A program made the translations under genes and the position numbers. A stretch of DNA of 64,000 bases from Paraflavitalea soli (GTDB taxonomy: Bacteria; Bacteroidota; Bacteroidia; Chitinophagales; Chitinophagaceae): contig NZ_CP032157.1 of assembly GCF_003555545.1 (NCBI RefSeq), positions 4,778,546-4,842,545 on the forward strand. Reading direction: 5' to 3'. How positions within the stretch are numbered: the first letter of the stretch is position 1; every line of letters begins with the position of its first letter. The notes beneath the pieces are model-generated. The model had not been told where the DNA came from, did not search any database, and was given only the letters and a program-made list of their open reading frames with translations. This document shows, piece by piece, positions 42,564 through 51,373 of the stretch.

Positions 42564-43582
42564 TAATTGTATCGTTGTTTAGTACGCGGTATGAATGAAG
42601 TAATATTCAATGCCATTTTGATGTATAGCTTCGTGATCTTCCAATACAGCTGCGCGTCCCGGTGCATCGACAATGCTTCCCGCACCTGTATTTTAGCTCC
42701 CTGCCGGCTATGCAAGCCATACCATAGATCATTGGCTATTTTTATGCCATAATGCGCATAAAACTTCATGGCCTCCCTGAATAATATATCTTTTTCTTCA
42801 TCAGGTAAATATTGCTGGATAGTGCGGATCACCCATTGCAGATCTTTCAGGTTCTTGGCAGTTGCATACGATTGCCCTGAAATAGAAGCCATGTGAAGCC
42901 GGTAAGCGGCCAATACCGTAGGATCATAAGCCACCGGGTAATGACGCGCAATACGTACCCACATCTCCCAATCCTCTCCATAATCTACACCATAAAAGCC
43001 GCCCAGTTGCTCATACACTTCCCGCTTTACAGTTACTGTACAAAATTGCAGCCGTTGACGGCCAGCCACCCGCGCCAGCCAGTTATCCAGGATGCCAGCC
43101 TCCTCCATCTCCGCGTCCCGGTAATACAAAGGTTTGCCGCTTTGCCCTACATATACATACCGGCAAAAGGCAGCCCCTATAGAAGGATAACGATCAAACA
43201 GGTTTTCCATGCTGGCATAATAGCCCGGTTTCACCAGGTCATCCCCATGCAAAATATGGACGAGGTATCCCCGCGCTCTGTTGATGCAGGTTTCAAAATT
43301 CCGCAGGCTCCCTACATTCTGCTCCTGCCGGAAATACTTCACCCGCCCATGCCCTATATTCCTTACCAGCGCCTCCACATCTACATCAGTACTGCAATCA
43401 TCAACCACTTCAATCTGCATCTCTCCCTCCGGACCAGCTTGCTGCAATACTGCGGCCAGCGTTTCCACCAGGTACACCGCACAATTGTACACCGGGATCA
43501 TCACCGACCATCGCGGCCGCTCGATCAGCCCCGGTAGCGGTTCAATTACAGGAGGCATTAAGGGTATTCGGTCCACCGCCAT
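42563..43582 (-). CDS. Family 2 glycosyltransferase
   Basis: A 339-residue GT-A glycosyltransferase. Typical features are WSVMIPVYNCAVYLVETLAA at the N-terminus, VDDCSTDVDVEAL, the DXD-like LVHILHGDDLVKPGYY, and the acceptor-side GVDYGEDWEMWVRIARHYPV. There is no obvious membrane helix. It lies between the ABC ATPase gene (52 bases) and the second GT2 gene (1-base overlap). Together with the Wzm/Wzt-like pair this suggests synthesis and export of a surface glycan with few sugars or of a glycan whose other enzymes are elsewhere. The sugar specificity cannot be read from the sequence. Confidence 0.9.
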   Translation of the reverse strand: MAVDRIPLMPPVIEPLPGLIERPRWSVMIPVYNCAVYLVETLAAVLQQAGPEGEMQIEVVDDCSTDVDVEALVRNIGHGRVKYFRQEQNVGSLRNFETCINRARGYLVHILHGDDLVKPGYYASMENLFDRYPSIGAAFCRYVYVGQSGKPLYYRDAEMEEAGILDNWLARVAGRQRLQFCTVTVKREVYEQLGGFYGVDYGEDWEMWVRIARHYPVAYDPTVLAAYRLHMASISGQSYATAKNLKDLQWVIRTIQQYLPDEEKDILFREAMKFYAHYGIKIANDLWYGLHSRQGAKIQVREALSMHRDAQLYWKITKLYIKMALNITSFIPRTKQRYN

Positions 43583-43634
43583 GTGCTTACATACTTTTGA
43601 AATGTAGAATTATTGGCTGATAATTTATTCCATG

Positions 43635-44891
43635 CTACTCACTACCCGGCCCAAAGCGGAAAGGGAACTGCGGCCGTACCGCCCCCTTCCATTTACCAAA
43701 CCAGCTCGTATTTTCCCGGTAATCCGCTACTTCAAAATGGATTCCCCCTTCATAATAGTATACCGGAATAGAAGTATCCCGCACTACGATCAGGGAAAAA
43801 TAATAAGCCCCATCATTCATAAAATTACCGGGTATTTGACATACCCCCTCCACCAGTCCTTCCTGGCACACCACTGCCGGTGAAGCCACATCAAATATGC
43901 ACTCACCCGCATAATTAAACAGGTGAAGCCCCGCATTGAGCAAAACGCCGGGCTGATTATTTTGTATACTAAACCGTACCGTAAGTGGCGTACGAATATC
44001 AATTACCTGTTCACCTTCTTTCAACTCCGGGATCAGTTCAAACGATCGGATGCGCACATATTCATTGCCTGGCGCAGTAGCCATATCATACCACTGGTGC
44101 CGCAACTTATGCTGCTGCAGGCTGCCAATATAATTACCTACCACCTCCGCAGCAGTCCCTATCCCCACCATTTTACCTTGCTGCAGCCACATCGCATGCC
44201 GGCAAAGGTGATTGACCGCCTGCATATTATGACTCACAAATAAGATCGTCCGGCGCCCATCATTGGCCACCTCCTGCATTTTGTCGAGACATTTCTTCTG
44301 AAAGCCTACATCGCCTACCGCCAGCACTTCATCCATGATCAAAATATCCGGTTCAAGATGCACAGCAATGGAAAACGCCAGCCGTACATACATACCCGAA
44401 GAATAACGCTTCACCGGCGTATCTATAAATTTGTCAATGCCCGAAAACGCCACGATCTCATCAAACTTTTGCTTCACCTGCCATTTATTCATACCCAGCA
44501 GGTAACCGCTGATAAAAACATTTTCACGCCCCGTAAGCTCCGGATGAAACCCCGTGCCCACTTCCAGCAAGCTGCCAACCGTACCCTTACCACGTATTCG
44601 TCCCGAAGTAGGCTGTATGATCCGCGATATGATCTTCAGCAGGGTTGATTTACCCGCTCCATTATCACCCACAATACCCCATATATCGCCTTGCCGCACC
44701 TGGAAATTAATATCCTTCAATGCCCATACTTCACCAGCCCCCTCCTGCCCGCCCTGAAAAAAGGGATCTTCCCGCTCCACCACTTTCTTAGCCCACCACC
44801 TTTTGGCATCCTGGCGAAAAGAGCCTGTACCCGTTACCCCCAACCGGTATAATTTGGAAAGATCAGTAGCTTCAATTACTATATTACTCAT
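43635..44891 (-). CDS. Polysaccharide ABC exporter, ATP-binding subunit (Wzt-like)
   Basis: A 418-residue ATPase. The nucleotide-binding domain has Walker A GDNGAGKST, the Q-loop region followed by ELTGRENVFISGYLLG, the signature YSSGMYVRLAFSIA, Walker B ILIMDEVLAVGD and the switch His in FVSHNMQAV. These variants are those of the O-antigen/teichoic acid exporter group (Wzt/TagH). The C-terminal extension (about 255-410) is a beta-sandwich like the Wzt glycan-binding domain (IRSFELIPELKEGEQVI, NAGLHLFNYAGECIFDV), which in O-antigen systems recognises the polymer end. Thus the exported substrate may carry a terminal modification. Begins three bases after the permease gene's stop. Confidence 0.93.
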   Translation of the reverse strand: MSNIVIEATDLSKLYRLGVTGTGSFRQDAKRWWAKKVVEREDPFFQGGQEGAGEVWALKDINFQVRQGDIWGIVGDNGAGKSTLLKIISRIIQPTSGRIRGKGTVGSLLEVGTGFHPELTGRENVFISGYLLGMNKWQVKQKFDEIVAFSGIDKFIDTPVKRYSSGMYVRLAFSIAVHLEPDILIMDEVLAVGDVGFQKKCLDKMQEVANDGRRTILFVSHNMQAVNHLCRHAMWLQQGKMVGIGTAAEVVGNYIGSLQQHKLRHQWYDMATAPGNEYVRIRSFELIPELKEGEQVIDIRTPLTVRFSIQNNQPGVLLNAGLHLFNYAGECIFDVASPAVVCQEGLVEGVCQIPGNFMNDGAYYFSLIVVRDTSIPVYYYEGGIHFEVADYRENTSWFGKWKGAVRPQFPFRFGPGSE

Positions 44892-44893
44892 AT

Positions 44894-45757
44894 TTATACA
44901 ACGTCGATCAGCCTGGCCGCCTGCTTATTGAACCATGCCAGCGAAAAGATTAACAGTATCGATATCGATACCGTGCTATAAATTAATTGCCCACTCGTAA
45001 AGCTGCCTTGTCCCAGCAAAGCATAGCGAAACACCTCAAATAGCGCTGTAAGCGGATTGACATTCACCAGCCACCGGATGCTATCCGGCACCAGCGACAA
45101 TGGATAGATCACCGGCGTCACAAACATAAACAGCCGGATACCCAGGTGTACAATATTGGACAGATCACGATACCGGGCAGTAAGAATAGAAAAAATTAAA
45201 CCCAGCGATAAAGAAAAAGCAGCGGTGAGCAGTATAACGAATGGTGAAAAAAATACCCAGGGATTTAATGAGACCCGAAAATTACCACAGATCCAATAAT
45301 AAGCCAATACAATCAACAACAGCAGCACCTGAATCAGGAAACGCGCCAGATGTGTACCAGCCACCGAAAAAGGAATGATCAGCCGGGGAAAGTATACTTT
45401 ACTGTAGAGATAACTGTAATAAGTAAAAATAAAAGCCGTGCCCGTAAACAGGTCATTACACAAGCCCCACAACAAAATACCACAAAGAAAGAACAACACA
45501 GGAGGCGTATCCCCGGTTTGAATACCCATCCACCTTCCAAACACCAACACATATACTACCAGCGTCAAAATGGGTTGTAATACTACCCACAATGGACCTA
45601 AAATGGTTTGCTGGTATTGGACCAGGAAGTCCCGCCTGATCAGCCGTGATAATAAATGGCGGTAGGCCCATAATTCATGCAAAGACCAATTGCTCCAACT
45701 ACTTTGGTTGCCAATTTCCCAATCCCAGTCTTCATCCTTACGAGCCTGTAATGCCAT
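44894..45757 (-). CDS. Polysaccharide ABC exporter, permease subunit (Wzm-like)
   Basis: A 287-residue membrane protein of the ABC-2 type transporter family. After an N-terminal cytoplasmic stretch (WSLHELWAYRHLLSRLIRRD, typical of TagG/Wzm) there are six predicted helices, including LGPLWVVLQPILTLVVYVLV and the C-terminal pair in the last 60 residues. Pairs with the ATPase encoded 2 bases downstream to export a lipid-linked glycan across the inner membrane. An in-frame TTG two codons upstream is possible, but the ATG at 45757 follows a -7-like element (TAATATTTG, leftward 45769-45761) closely. It is the first gene of the four-gene operon. Confidence 0.92.
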   Translation of the reverse strand: MALQARKDEDWDWEIGNQSSWSNWSLHELWAYRHLLSRLIRRDFLVQYQQTILGPLWVVLQPILTLVVYVLVFGRWMGIQTGDTPPVLFFLCGILLWGLCNDLFTGTAFIFTYYSYLYSKVYFPRLIIPFSVAGTHLARFLIQVLLLLIVLAYYWICGNFRVSLNPWVFFSPFVILLTAAFSLSLGLIFSILTARYRDLSNIVHLGIRLFMFVTPVIYPLSLVPDSIRWLVNVNPLTALFEVFRYALLGQGSFTSGQLIYSTVSISILLIFSLAWFNKQAARLIDVV

Positions 45758-45889
45758 GAGCAAATATTATGGTTAAAGATAATAAACCATTACCGACCAT
45801 CCACATCTGCATAAATTTAAGTGAAATAAGAGGCTCGGGAGCCCCTTCATATGCAGGGCTTCCTTATTTTTATGGCACAACCATATACA

Positions 45890-47617
45890 ATGAGAAGACT
45901 TCTACTGTTCTTTTGTGCCATTCTCCCCACCCTTCTTTTTGCCCAAACCATCACTACAAAATACGAACAATCCAATTTCCAGGAAACCCCCACCTACCAG
46001 GAAGCGATAGCCTGGTGGAAAATGATCGATGCAAAATTCCCACAGATCAGCATGCGCGCCATGGGCCCCAGCGACGCCGGATTTCCGTTACATCTCATTA
46101 TCGTGAGCCCTGATAAGGATACCGACATTGCCAGCCTCAAAAAGAAAGACAAGCGTTTTATCCTCATCAACAACGGCATCCACCCCGGCGAGCCCGATGG
46201 CATCGATGCCACCATGCTCCTCGTACGCGATATCGTCACCAATAAAAAGACCCTGCCCGCCAATGTAGTACTGGCCATTATACCCGTATACAATATCGGT
46301 GGCTGCCTCAACCGCAGCCCCTTCTATCGCGTAGACCAGAACGGGCCCAAAGAGTTTGGCTTCCGCGGCAACTCACAAAACCTCGATCTCAACCGCGACT
46401 TCATCAAAGCAGATTCCAAAGAAGCCAGGTCCTTTGCTGAAATATTCCACTTGCTCGATCCCGATGTCTTTGTCGACAACCACGTGAGCAATGGCGCCGA
46501 CTACCAGCATATCATGACCCTCCTCACTTCCCAGCATAGCAAGCTCGGCGGCGCGATGGGCGAATACATGAACAAACAATTCGAACCAGGCATGTATGGA
46601 CTGATGAAAGAGAAAGGCTACGACCTGGTACCCTATGTGAGTTTTGGAGGCGGCACCCCAGATATGGGCCTTACCGCTTATTTTGACGGCCCCCGCTACA
46701 GCAGCGGCTACGCTACCCTTTGGCATACCTTTGCTTTTGTGCCGGAAACACATATGCTCAAAACCTATGAGCAGCGTGTAGAGTCCACCTACGCATTGAT
46801 GGAAAGCTTTATTGCCTTCACCGCTAAGAACAGCTCCACCATCAAACAATTGCGCGAGCAAACCAAACAATCCGTAAAGCAACAAACAGATTTCCCCGTT
46901 AGCTGGGTCCTTGACAGAAGTAAATCCGCTACCGTTACCTTCAAAGGATTTGAGGCCACCCGCAAACCCAGCGATGTATCAGGCCTGCCCAGACTGTTTT
47001 ACGACCGCACCAAACCCTACGAAAAAGAACTGAAGTACTACAACTATTTCGACGCAAAGACCACCATCAAAAAACCAGCTGCCTATATCATTCCACAGGG
47101 ATGGTGGAAAGTGATCGACCTACTCAAACTCAATAAGGTGCAAATGACCCCATTGGCAAAAGATACCCTTATTGAAGTAGAAGCCTATCGTATTGAAGAT
47201 TACAAATCAGCGCCCCGCCCTTATGAAATGCACCATATGAATAGCGATGTGAAGGTGAGCACCAGCCTCCGGAAAGTAGCCTTCCGCAAAGGTGATTACT
47301 ACATTCCCATGAACCAGGTAGCCAACCGTTTCCTGGTGGAAGTACTGGAGCCGCAGGGTGATGACTCCTACTTTGCCTGGAATTACTTCGATGGCATACT
47401 CGGACAAAAAGAAGGGTTTAGTGGCTATGCCTTTGAGGACATTGCAGCCCAATACCTGAAAGAACACCCCGACCTCAAAACAAAACTGGAAGAAAAGAAA
47501 GCAACCGATACTGCCCTGGTCAAAAGTGCAGCAGCACAACTGGATTTTGTATACAGGAACTCCCCTTTTTATGAACCAGCCCATATGCAGTATCCCGTGT
47601 ACAGAATTGTTAAATAG
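45890..47617 (+). CDS. M14 family zinc carboxypeptidase
   Basis: Secreted metallocarboxypeptidase, 575 residues from the ATG at 45890; the frame is open to 45851 but the signal peptide starts at MRRLLLFFCAILPTLLFAQ. Zinc-binding residues are in NNGIHPGEPDG (His and Glu of the HxxE motif) and the distal His in DNHVSNGADY. SQNLDLNRDFIKAD holds the substrate-binding Asn-Arg. The catalytic Glu lies further along in VPETHML. The C-terminal part (about 330-575) is a beta-rich extension without recognised motifs. The MORN-repeat gene begins 12 bases after the stop, so the two form an operon. Confidence 0.9.
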   Translation: MRRLLLFFCAILPTLLFAQTITTKYEQSNFQETPTYQEAIAWWKMIDAKFPQISMRAMGPSDAGFPLHLIIVSPDKDTDIASLKKKDKRFILINNGIHPGEPDGIDATMLLVRDIVTNKKTLPANVVLAIIPVYNIGGCLNRSPFYRVDQNGPKEFGFRGNSQNLDLNRDFIKADSKEARSFAEIFHLLDPDVFVDNHVSNGADYQHIMTLLTSQHSKLGGAMGEYMNKQFEPGMYGLMKEKGYDLVPYVSFGGGTPDMGLTAYFDGPRYSSGYATLWHTFAFVPETHMLKTYEQRVESTYALMESFIAFTAKNSSTIKQLREQTKQSVKQQTDFPVSWVLDRSKSATVTFKGFEATRKPSDVSGLPRLFYDRTKPYEKELKYYNYFDAKTTIKKPAAYIIPQGWWKVIDLLKLNKVQMTPLAKDTLIEVEAYRIEDYKSAPRPYEMHHMNSDVKVSTSLRKVAFRKGDYYIPMNQVANRFLVEVLEPQGDDSYFAWNYFDGILGQKEGFSGYAFEDIAAQYLKEHPDLKTKLEEKKATDTALVKSAAAQLDFVYRNSPFYEPAHMQYPVYRIVK

Positions 47618-47629
47618 AAGATGTAGTCT

Positions 47630-48742
47630 ATGAAGTATAAATGTTACTTTCTCCTGTTTGCATTGCTCGGCTTTGCCATCAGCGGCTTTGCACAAAAGAA
47701 ACAACGCGACTCTGTACGCAAATACCTCGACAACCACCTGTCTTTTACCAATAAAACCAATATGGACTTCGCGGCCATGGCTGTGCGGGAACGTGATCAT
47801 TGGCTGGTGGTATCCGTGTACCCCGATACGAATATTTTATTAAGAGCTTATTTCCTCGATGAAAAGCTCACTATCAAAGATGGCCCTTTTACCCTCTATC
47901 ATCCCCACAAGATAAAAGCCGTAGAAGCATACTTTATCAATAATATAAAGCAAGGCGCCTTCAGATCATGGTATACCAATGGCCAGATAAAAGATTCAGG
48001 CTTTTATGTCAATAATTACCAATCCGGCGAATGGTATACCTGGAATGAAGAAGGTCAATTGACTGCCATCCTGCATTACCAGGATTCCTCCAATATTAAA
48101 ACAGTAGCCCGCGCCTTGGTAAATCCCAACTTAAAGCGTCCATCTATGTTAGCAGGCGATACAAGCATTGGTGTATTGTCCGGTACCGCCTTAAGGTATT
48201 TCCCAACCGGCCAGTTACAAGATTCTGGCGCTTATAAATTCAATCACAAGCAAGGCATTTGGAAATACTGGTATGCCAATGGCCAAATGGAATCAACGGG
48301 CGCTTATGTCAACGGCCAACAGGAAGGTGAATGGGAATTTTTCCGTGAGAGCGGCATCCGCAGCACCAAAGAAAAATACGTAAAGAATAAAGTAGCCGCC
48401 CTGGAATGCTATGATGAACAGGGTGCCTTTTCAGGCAACACCTGCCCGCTCCAAAAACCTCCCGTGGCGCTGGGCAAATTCATGGATTTTGATAAATATG
48501 TATTAGACAATATTTACTGGCCCCAAGAGCTTGCTTACGCAGATATTCAAGGCAAAGTGATCATAGAGTATACCATCACCAAAGAAGGAGAGCTCGTAGA
48601 CCTGAAGGTATTGGATACTCCACACAAGCTCATGGCCATGGCTGTCATGAAGTTTTTCAATGCACTCAAATGGTCCCCTGCGGTTTCACACAACCGCCCA
48701 ATTGCCCAAACCATGCGGTATGCAGTTCCTTTTTTTCGATAA
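47630..48742 (+). CDS. MORN-repeat protein with C-terminal TonB-like domain
   Basis: A 370-residue secreted protein with a signal peptide (LLFALLGFAISGFAQ). The middle section (about 75-260) has repeated MORN-2-like units recognisable by the pattern WYxNGQxxxSGxYxNxxxxGxW: FRSWYTNGQIKDSGFYVNNY, YWYANGQMESTGAYVNGQQE. The C-terminal domain (about 285-370) is TonB-like: YWPQELAYADIQGKVIIEYT, VDLKVLDTP and MRYAVPFFR at the end. This fits energy-transducer or YwqK-like proteins, which in Bacteroidota combine both modules. The role is not known; TonB domains usually contact outer-membrane receptors. Follows the M14 peptidase gene by 12 bases. Confidence 0.85.
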   Translation: MKYKCYFLLFALLGFAISGFAQKKQRDSVRKYLDNHLSFTNKTNMDFAAMAVRERDHWLVVSVYPDTNILLRAYFLDEKLTIKDGPFTLYHPHKIKAVEAYFINNIKQGAFRSWYTNGQIKDSGFYVNNYQSGEWYTWNEEGQLTAILHYQDSSNIKTVARALVNPNLKRPSMLAGDTSIGVLSGTALRYFPTGQLQDSGAYKFNHKQGIWKYWYANGQMESTGAYVNGQQEGEWEFFRESGIRSTKEKYVKNKVAALECYDEQGAFSGNTCPLQKPPVALGKFMDFDKYVLDNIYWPQELAYADIQGKVIIEYTITKEGELVDLKVLDTPHKLMAMAVMKFFNALKWSPAVSHNRPIAQTMRYAVPFFR

Positions 48743-48938
48743 GTATAATGCCTGTATAAAAAACACTGCCCACAACCACACATTATCATTAAAGATCATC
48801 CATCTTCTTGTGGAAGAAAAGCACCCTGCTCACCATTTCTTCCTGTAACTGAATTAGAAAGACATTAATCTTTTATTACAAACGTTCATACAATAGCAGC
48901 CTGTAGTAACTTTATGCTTGTAACAGCTTGTCATTGTC

Positions 48939-49820
48939 ATGAAAATATATGTACTCATACCTACAGTATGGGCTTTACTGGCTGTCTCCCACACAAAGGC
49001 CCAGCACAATACGCCCGTTGCTTCCAGATCTTTGTTGATACCAATTGGTTTGCACCCACCTCCACACACCACCTCCTCGCTGATCATCGATAAAAAACAC
49101 CGCCAGCAAAGCCTCATCACCGCTTTCACTTCCAATGGTGATACCCTGTTTGCCGGAGGCTTTAAACGTGGCCGGCTTCATGGCAATTGGATGAGCTGGT
49201 ATCATCCTCAGCAGCTTTGTGATTCCGGAAGACTGGTACGCAATGTACCCGACGGTGAATGGAAAAGCTGGTACAGCAATGGAAGTCCCCGTTCTATTCG
49301 TACCTACAGTGCTTCCATGTTGCTCCGCATAAAAGACGAATTACCCCGCCGCCAGTCAAAAGCTACTTTTTTTGCCATTACCGATATCGCGAAAACCGAC
49401 CCCTCCTATGCATGGCAATTGCTCACGCCCGTTTACTCCTACATTACCCTGGCCATGAATGCAGCAGATCCTCATCTCGCATCACCCCGTTCATTGGAAG
49501 ACCGCGTAGAACAAAATATACAGAGCGGTTTTCACCCTTACTTACCTCCATTTACAGAGTGTGTGCACCACGGATTGTACATGAATTATTACCCCGACGG
49601 CAAGGTGAAAGATTCAGGATTGTATGCCAATGGCCTCCGGGAAGGCGTATGGGTGGAATTCCTCAACAGCGGCGCCATGCGCTCCACCGGCGCTTACCAC
49701 CGCGGGCTCAGGCAGGACAGCTGGAAATACTATACCATAGCAGGAAAACTCATTGGTGTAAAAACCTACAACAGACGGGGAAAAGAAACAGCCAGCAAGC
49801 GGATAAAAGAAAACGAGTAA
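48939..49820 (+). CDS. MORN-repeat secreted protein
   Basis: A 293-residue protein with a signal peptide (VLIPTVWALLAVSHTKAQ). Two clusters of MORN-2-like units are present: about 70-120 (GGFKRGRLHGNWMSWYHPQQ, GEWKSWYSNGSPRS) and about 205-275 (HGLYMNYYPDGKVKDSGLYA, GVWVEFLNSGAMRSTGAYHR). The linker between them is unrecognised. It lacks the TonB-like C-terminus of the preceding gene but shares its repeat signature, so the two are likely paralogues or partners in one process. The 196-base gap shows no terminator, so cotranscription is possible but uncertain. Confidence 0.8.
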   Translation: MKIYVLIPTVWALLAVSHTKAQHNTPVASRSLLIPIGLHPPPHTTSSLIIDKKHRQQSLITAFTSNGDTLFAGGFKRGRLHGNWMSWYHPQQLCDSGRLVRNVPDGEWKSWYSNGSPRSIRTYSASMLLRIKDELPRRQSKATFFAITDIAKTDPSYAWQLLTPVYSYITLAMNAADPHLASPRSLEDRVEQNIQSGFHPYLPPFTECVHHGLYMNYYPDGKVKDSGLYANGLREGVWVEFLNSGAMRSTGAYHRGLRQDSWKYYTIAGKLIGVKTYNRRGKETASKRIKENE

Positions 49821-49861
49821 TAATCAATAATTATTGACTACTACTCGTACATCCATTACCA

Positions 49862-50329
49862 TTAATGCGCCGCAGCCTTTTCTTTCACCTGATAGTTTCC
49901 AGGTACTACACCGGTTGAACGCGTAAGCCTGTTCCAGGAATTGATCTGAATAACAGCGAGTGTAAGATAGGCGATCTCCTGCTTGCTAAAATACTTGTTC
50001 AGGTCATCATGAATATGATCACTGTGCTCTTCAGCCTTCATATGCGTAAGCGTTTCGGCGAATGCCAGTACAGCTTGTTCCTGGGGCGTATAGTAAGGTG
50101 TTTCACGCCAGGCCGATACAGAAATGATCCGCAGCGGTGTTTCTCCTGCATGAACCGCTTCTTTGTAATGCATATCAATGCAATAAGCACAACTATTAAT
50201 TTGGGATACACGCATCTTGATGAGGTGTATCAGCGTCTTATCAATACCTGATTTAGCAATATAAGCTTCCCCTTGCGCCAATACCTGGTACAGACCTTCG
50301 GGCATTTCTGAAAAAGAGATCCTTTCCAT
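49862..50329 (-). CDS. Carboxymuconolactone decarboxylase / AhpD-like protein
   Basis: A 155-residue helical protein of the AhpD-like superfamily. The redox-active motif is CAYCIDMHYKEAVHAGE, with the CxxC pair and the downstream His of peroxidase-type members. Other blocks are LIHLIKMRVSQINSC and YLTLAVIQINSWNRLTRS. It may act as a peroxide-detoxifying or quinone-related thiol enzyme; the exact substrate is unknown. It lies directly downstream of the ECF41 sigma factor, which is the typical arrangement. A TGTCAC sequence between the two genes resembles the ECF41 -35 element. Confidence 0.88.
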   Translation of the reverse strand: MERISFSEMPEGLYQVLAQGEAYIAKSGIDKTLIHLIKMRVSQINSCAYCIDMHYKEAVHAGETPLRIISVSAWRETPYYTPQEQAVLAFAETLTHMKAEEHSDHIHDDLNKYFSKQEIAYLTLAVIQINSWNRLTRSTGVVPGNYQVKEKAAAH

Positions 50330-50381
50330 ATAATTTTGTTTTGATGATTTTATACATAGAAAACAAAACAGGAAAGAAAAA

Positions 50382-50388
50382 CGTGACA
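50382..50388 (-). promoter_or_regulatory. Candidate ECF41 promoter -35 element TGTCACG
   Basis: Leftward TGTCACG lies 12 bases after the sigma factor's stop codon and about 53 bases before the ATG of the AhpD-like gene, matching the TGTCACA -35 known for ECF41 sigma factors. The -10 is not clear (a TGTT rather than CGTC lies at the expected distance). Confidence 0.45.
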
Positions 50389-50399
50389 GGTTTCCGTAA

Positions 50400-51230
50400 T
50401 TATTTTTGAAGTTCTTTTAGCTTATCAGGATTACGCATAAAATAGAAATTGTCTACCTGCCCATCCCGGATGGAGAAGATCTGACAAGTAACCAGTACGT
50501 TATCAAAATAGTACAACAAGGCCGGCTCATGGTTAACCGTCCCCTTTTCAATTCGCGCAAACTGGTAGTTTTTGGCATAGACTCCCATGAGGAAGCTGGT
50601 AACTGCCTTAATACCAACCAGTGGCCGCGTAGCAGCGATCGCTTTCCCACCGCCGTCCGACAACAGCACGATCTCATCGTGAAATAATTGCTCCAACTCG
50701 TGCGTATTCCCTTGTTGGATCGCATTCAAATATTTATCAATAGCAGCTGTTTCCGCAGGTTTATGCGCCACCGGCGTGCCTTTTTGCAGCTGTTCCCTGG
50801 CCCGGCTCAACAGCTTCCTGGAATTTTCTACACTGATATCCAATACTTCGGCAATCTCTTCATGCTCATAATCAAATGCCTCTTTGAGGATGAATACCGC
50901 TCTTTGCCGGGCATTGAGCTTTTCCATGAGTACCATGAGCGAGTATGACAACACTTCTTTCTGCATGATCCCGCCGTCGGCCTTTTCTGTCGCTACTGGT
51001 TCCGGCAACCAGGGACCGGGATATTCCCCTACCAGTTTCTGCTGCCGCTTCTTGGCATTGATAGAGAGGTTAACAACAGTACGGATAAGGTAGTTTCGTT
51101 TATCATCAATCTTGCTGCTGTCTATGTCCATGAATTTCAGGAAGGCATCCTGCACAATGTCTTTGGCCTCTTCCAGCGAACCAAGAATATTATAGGCGTA
51201 GGTGATCAGTAGCGGTCTAAATTCCTCCAT
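50400..51230 (-). CDS. ECF41-type RNA polymerase sigma factor (SigJ-like)
   Basis: A 276-residue ECF sigma factor with a fused C-terminal SnoaL-like domain. Region 2 (LEEAKDIVQDAFLKFMD, RNYLIRTVVNLSINAKKRQQ) and region 4 (LNARQRAVFILKEAFDYEHE, ENSRKLLSRAREQL) are standard. The linker motif WLPEP is present at about residue 74. In the C-terminal domain the DGGGK and NPDKL motifs appear; all three are diagnostic of ECF41. In this group the C-terminal domain replaces a separate anti-sigma factor, acting both as activator and inhibitor. The downstream AhpD-like gene is the usual target. A housekeeping -7 element TATCTTTG precedes the gene (51257-51250 leftward). Confidence 0.93.
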   Translation of the reverse strand: MEEFRPLLITYAYNILGSLEEAKDIVQDAFLKFMDIDSSKIDDKRNYLIRTVVNLSINAKKRQQKLVGEYPGPWLPEPVATEKADGGIMQKEVLSYSLMVLMEKLNARQRAVFILKEAFDYEHEEIAEVLDISVENSRKLLSRAREQLQKGTPVAHKPAETAAIDKYLNAIQQGNTHELEQLFHDEIVLLSDGGGKAIAATRPLVGIKAVTSFLMGVYAKNYQFARIEKGTVNHEPALLYYFDNVLVTCQIFSIRDGQVDNFYFMRNPDKLKELQK

Positions 51231-51249
51231 ACAAATGCCGATAAGAAAG

Positions 51250-51257
51250 CAAAGATA
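51250..51257 (-). promoter_or_regulatory. -7 element TATCTTTG of the ECF41 gene
   Basis: Leftward exact match to TAnnTTTG, 20 bases before the start codon at 51230. Confidence 0.55.
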
Positions 51258-51314
51258 GGACGGAAATGTAAAACACGAGGGAGGCCCACTCAGGCATTAG
51301 GAGTTTGTAAACAC

Positions 51315-51344
51315 AAAGAGCGACTGCCGGGGGCAATCGCTCTT
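51315..51344 (-). terminator. Terminator of the alpha-2-macroglobulin gene
   Basis: Leftward AAGAGCGATTGCC and GGCAGTCGCTCTT arms with a CCC loop and T-tract. Confidence 0.75.
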
Positions 51345-51373
51345 GCGTTTGAATAATATAGTTCAATTAATAA

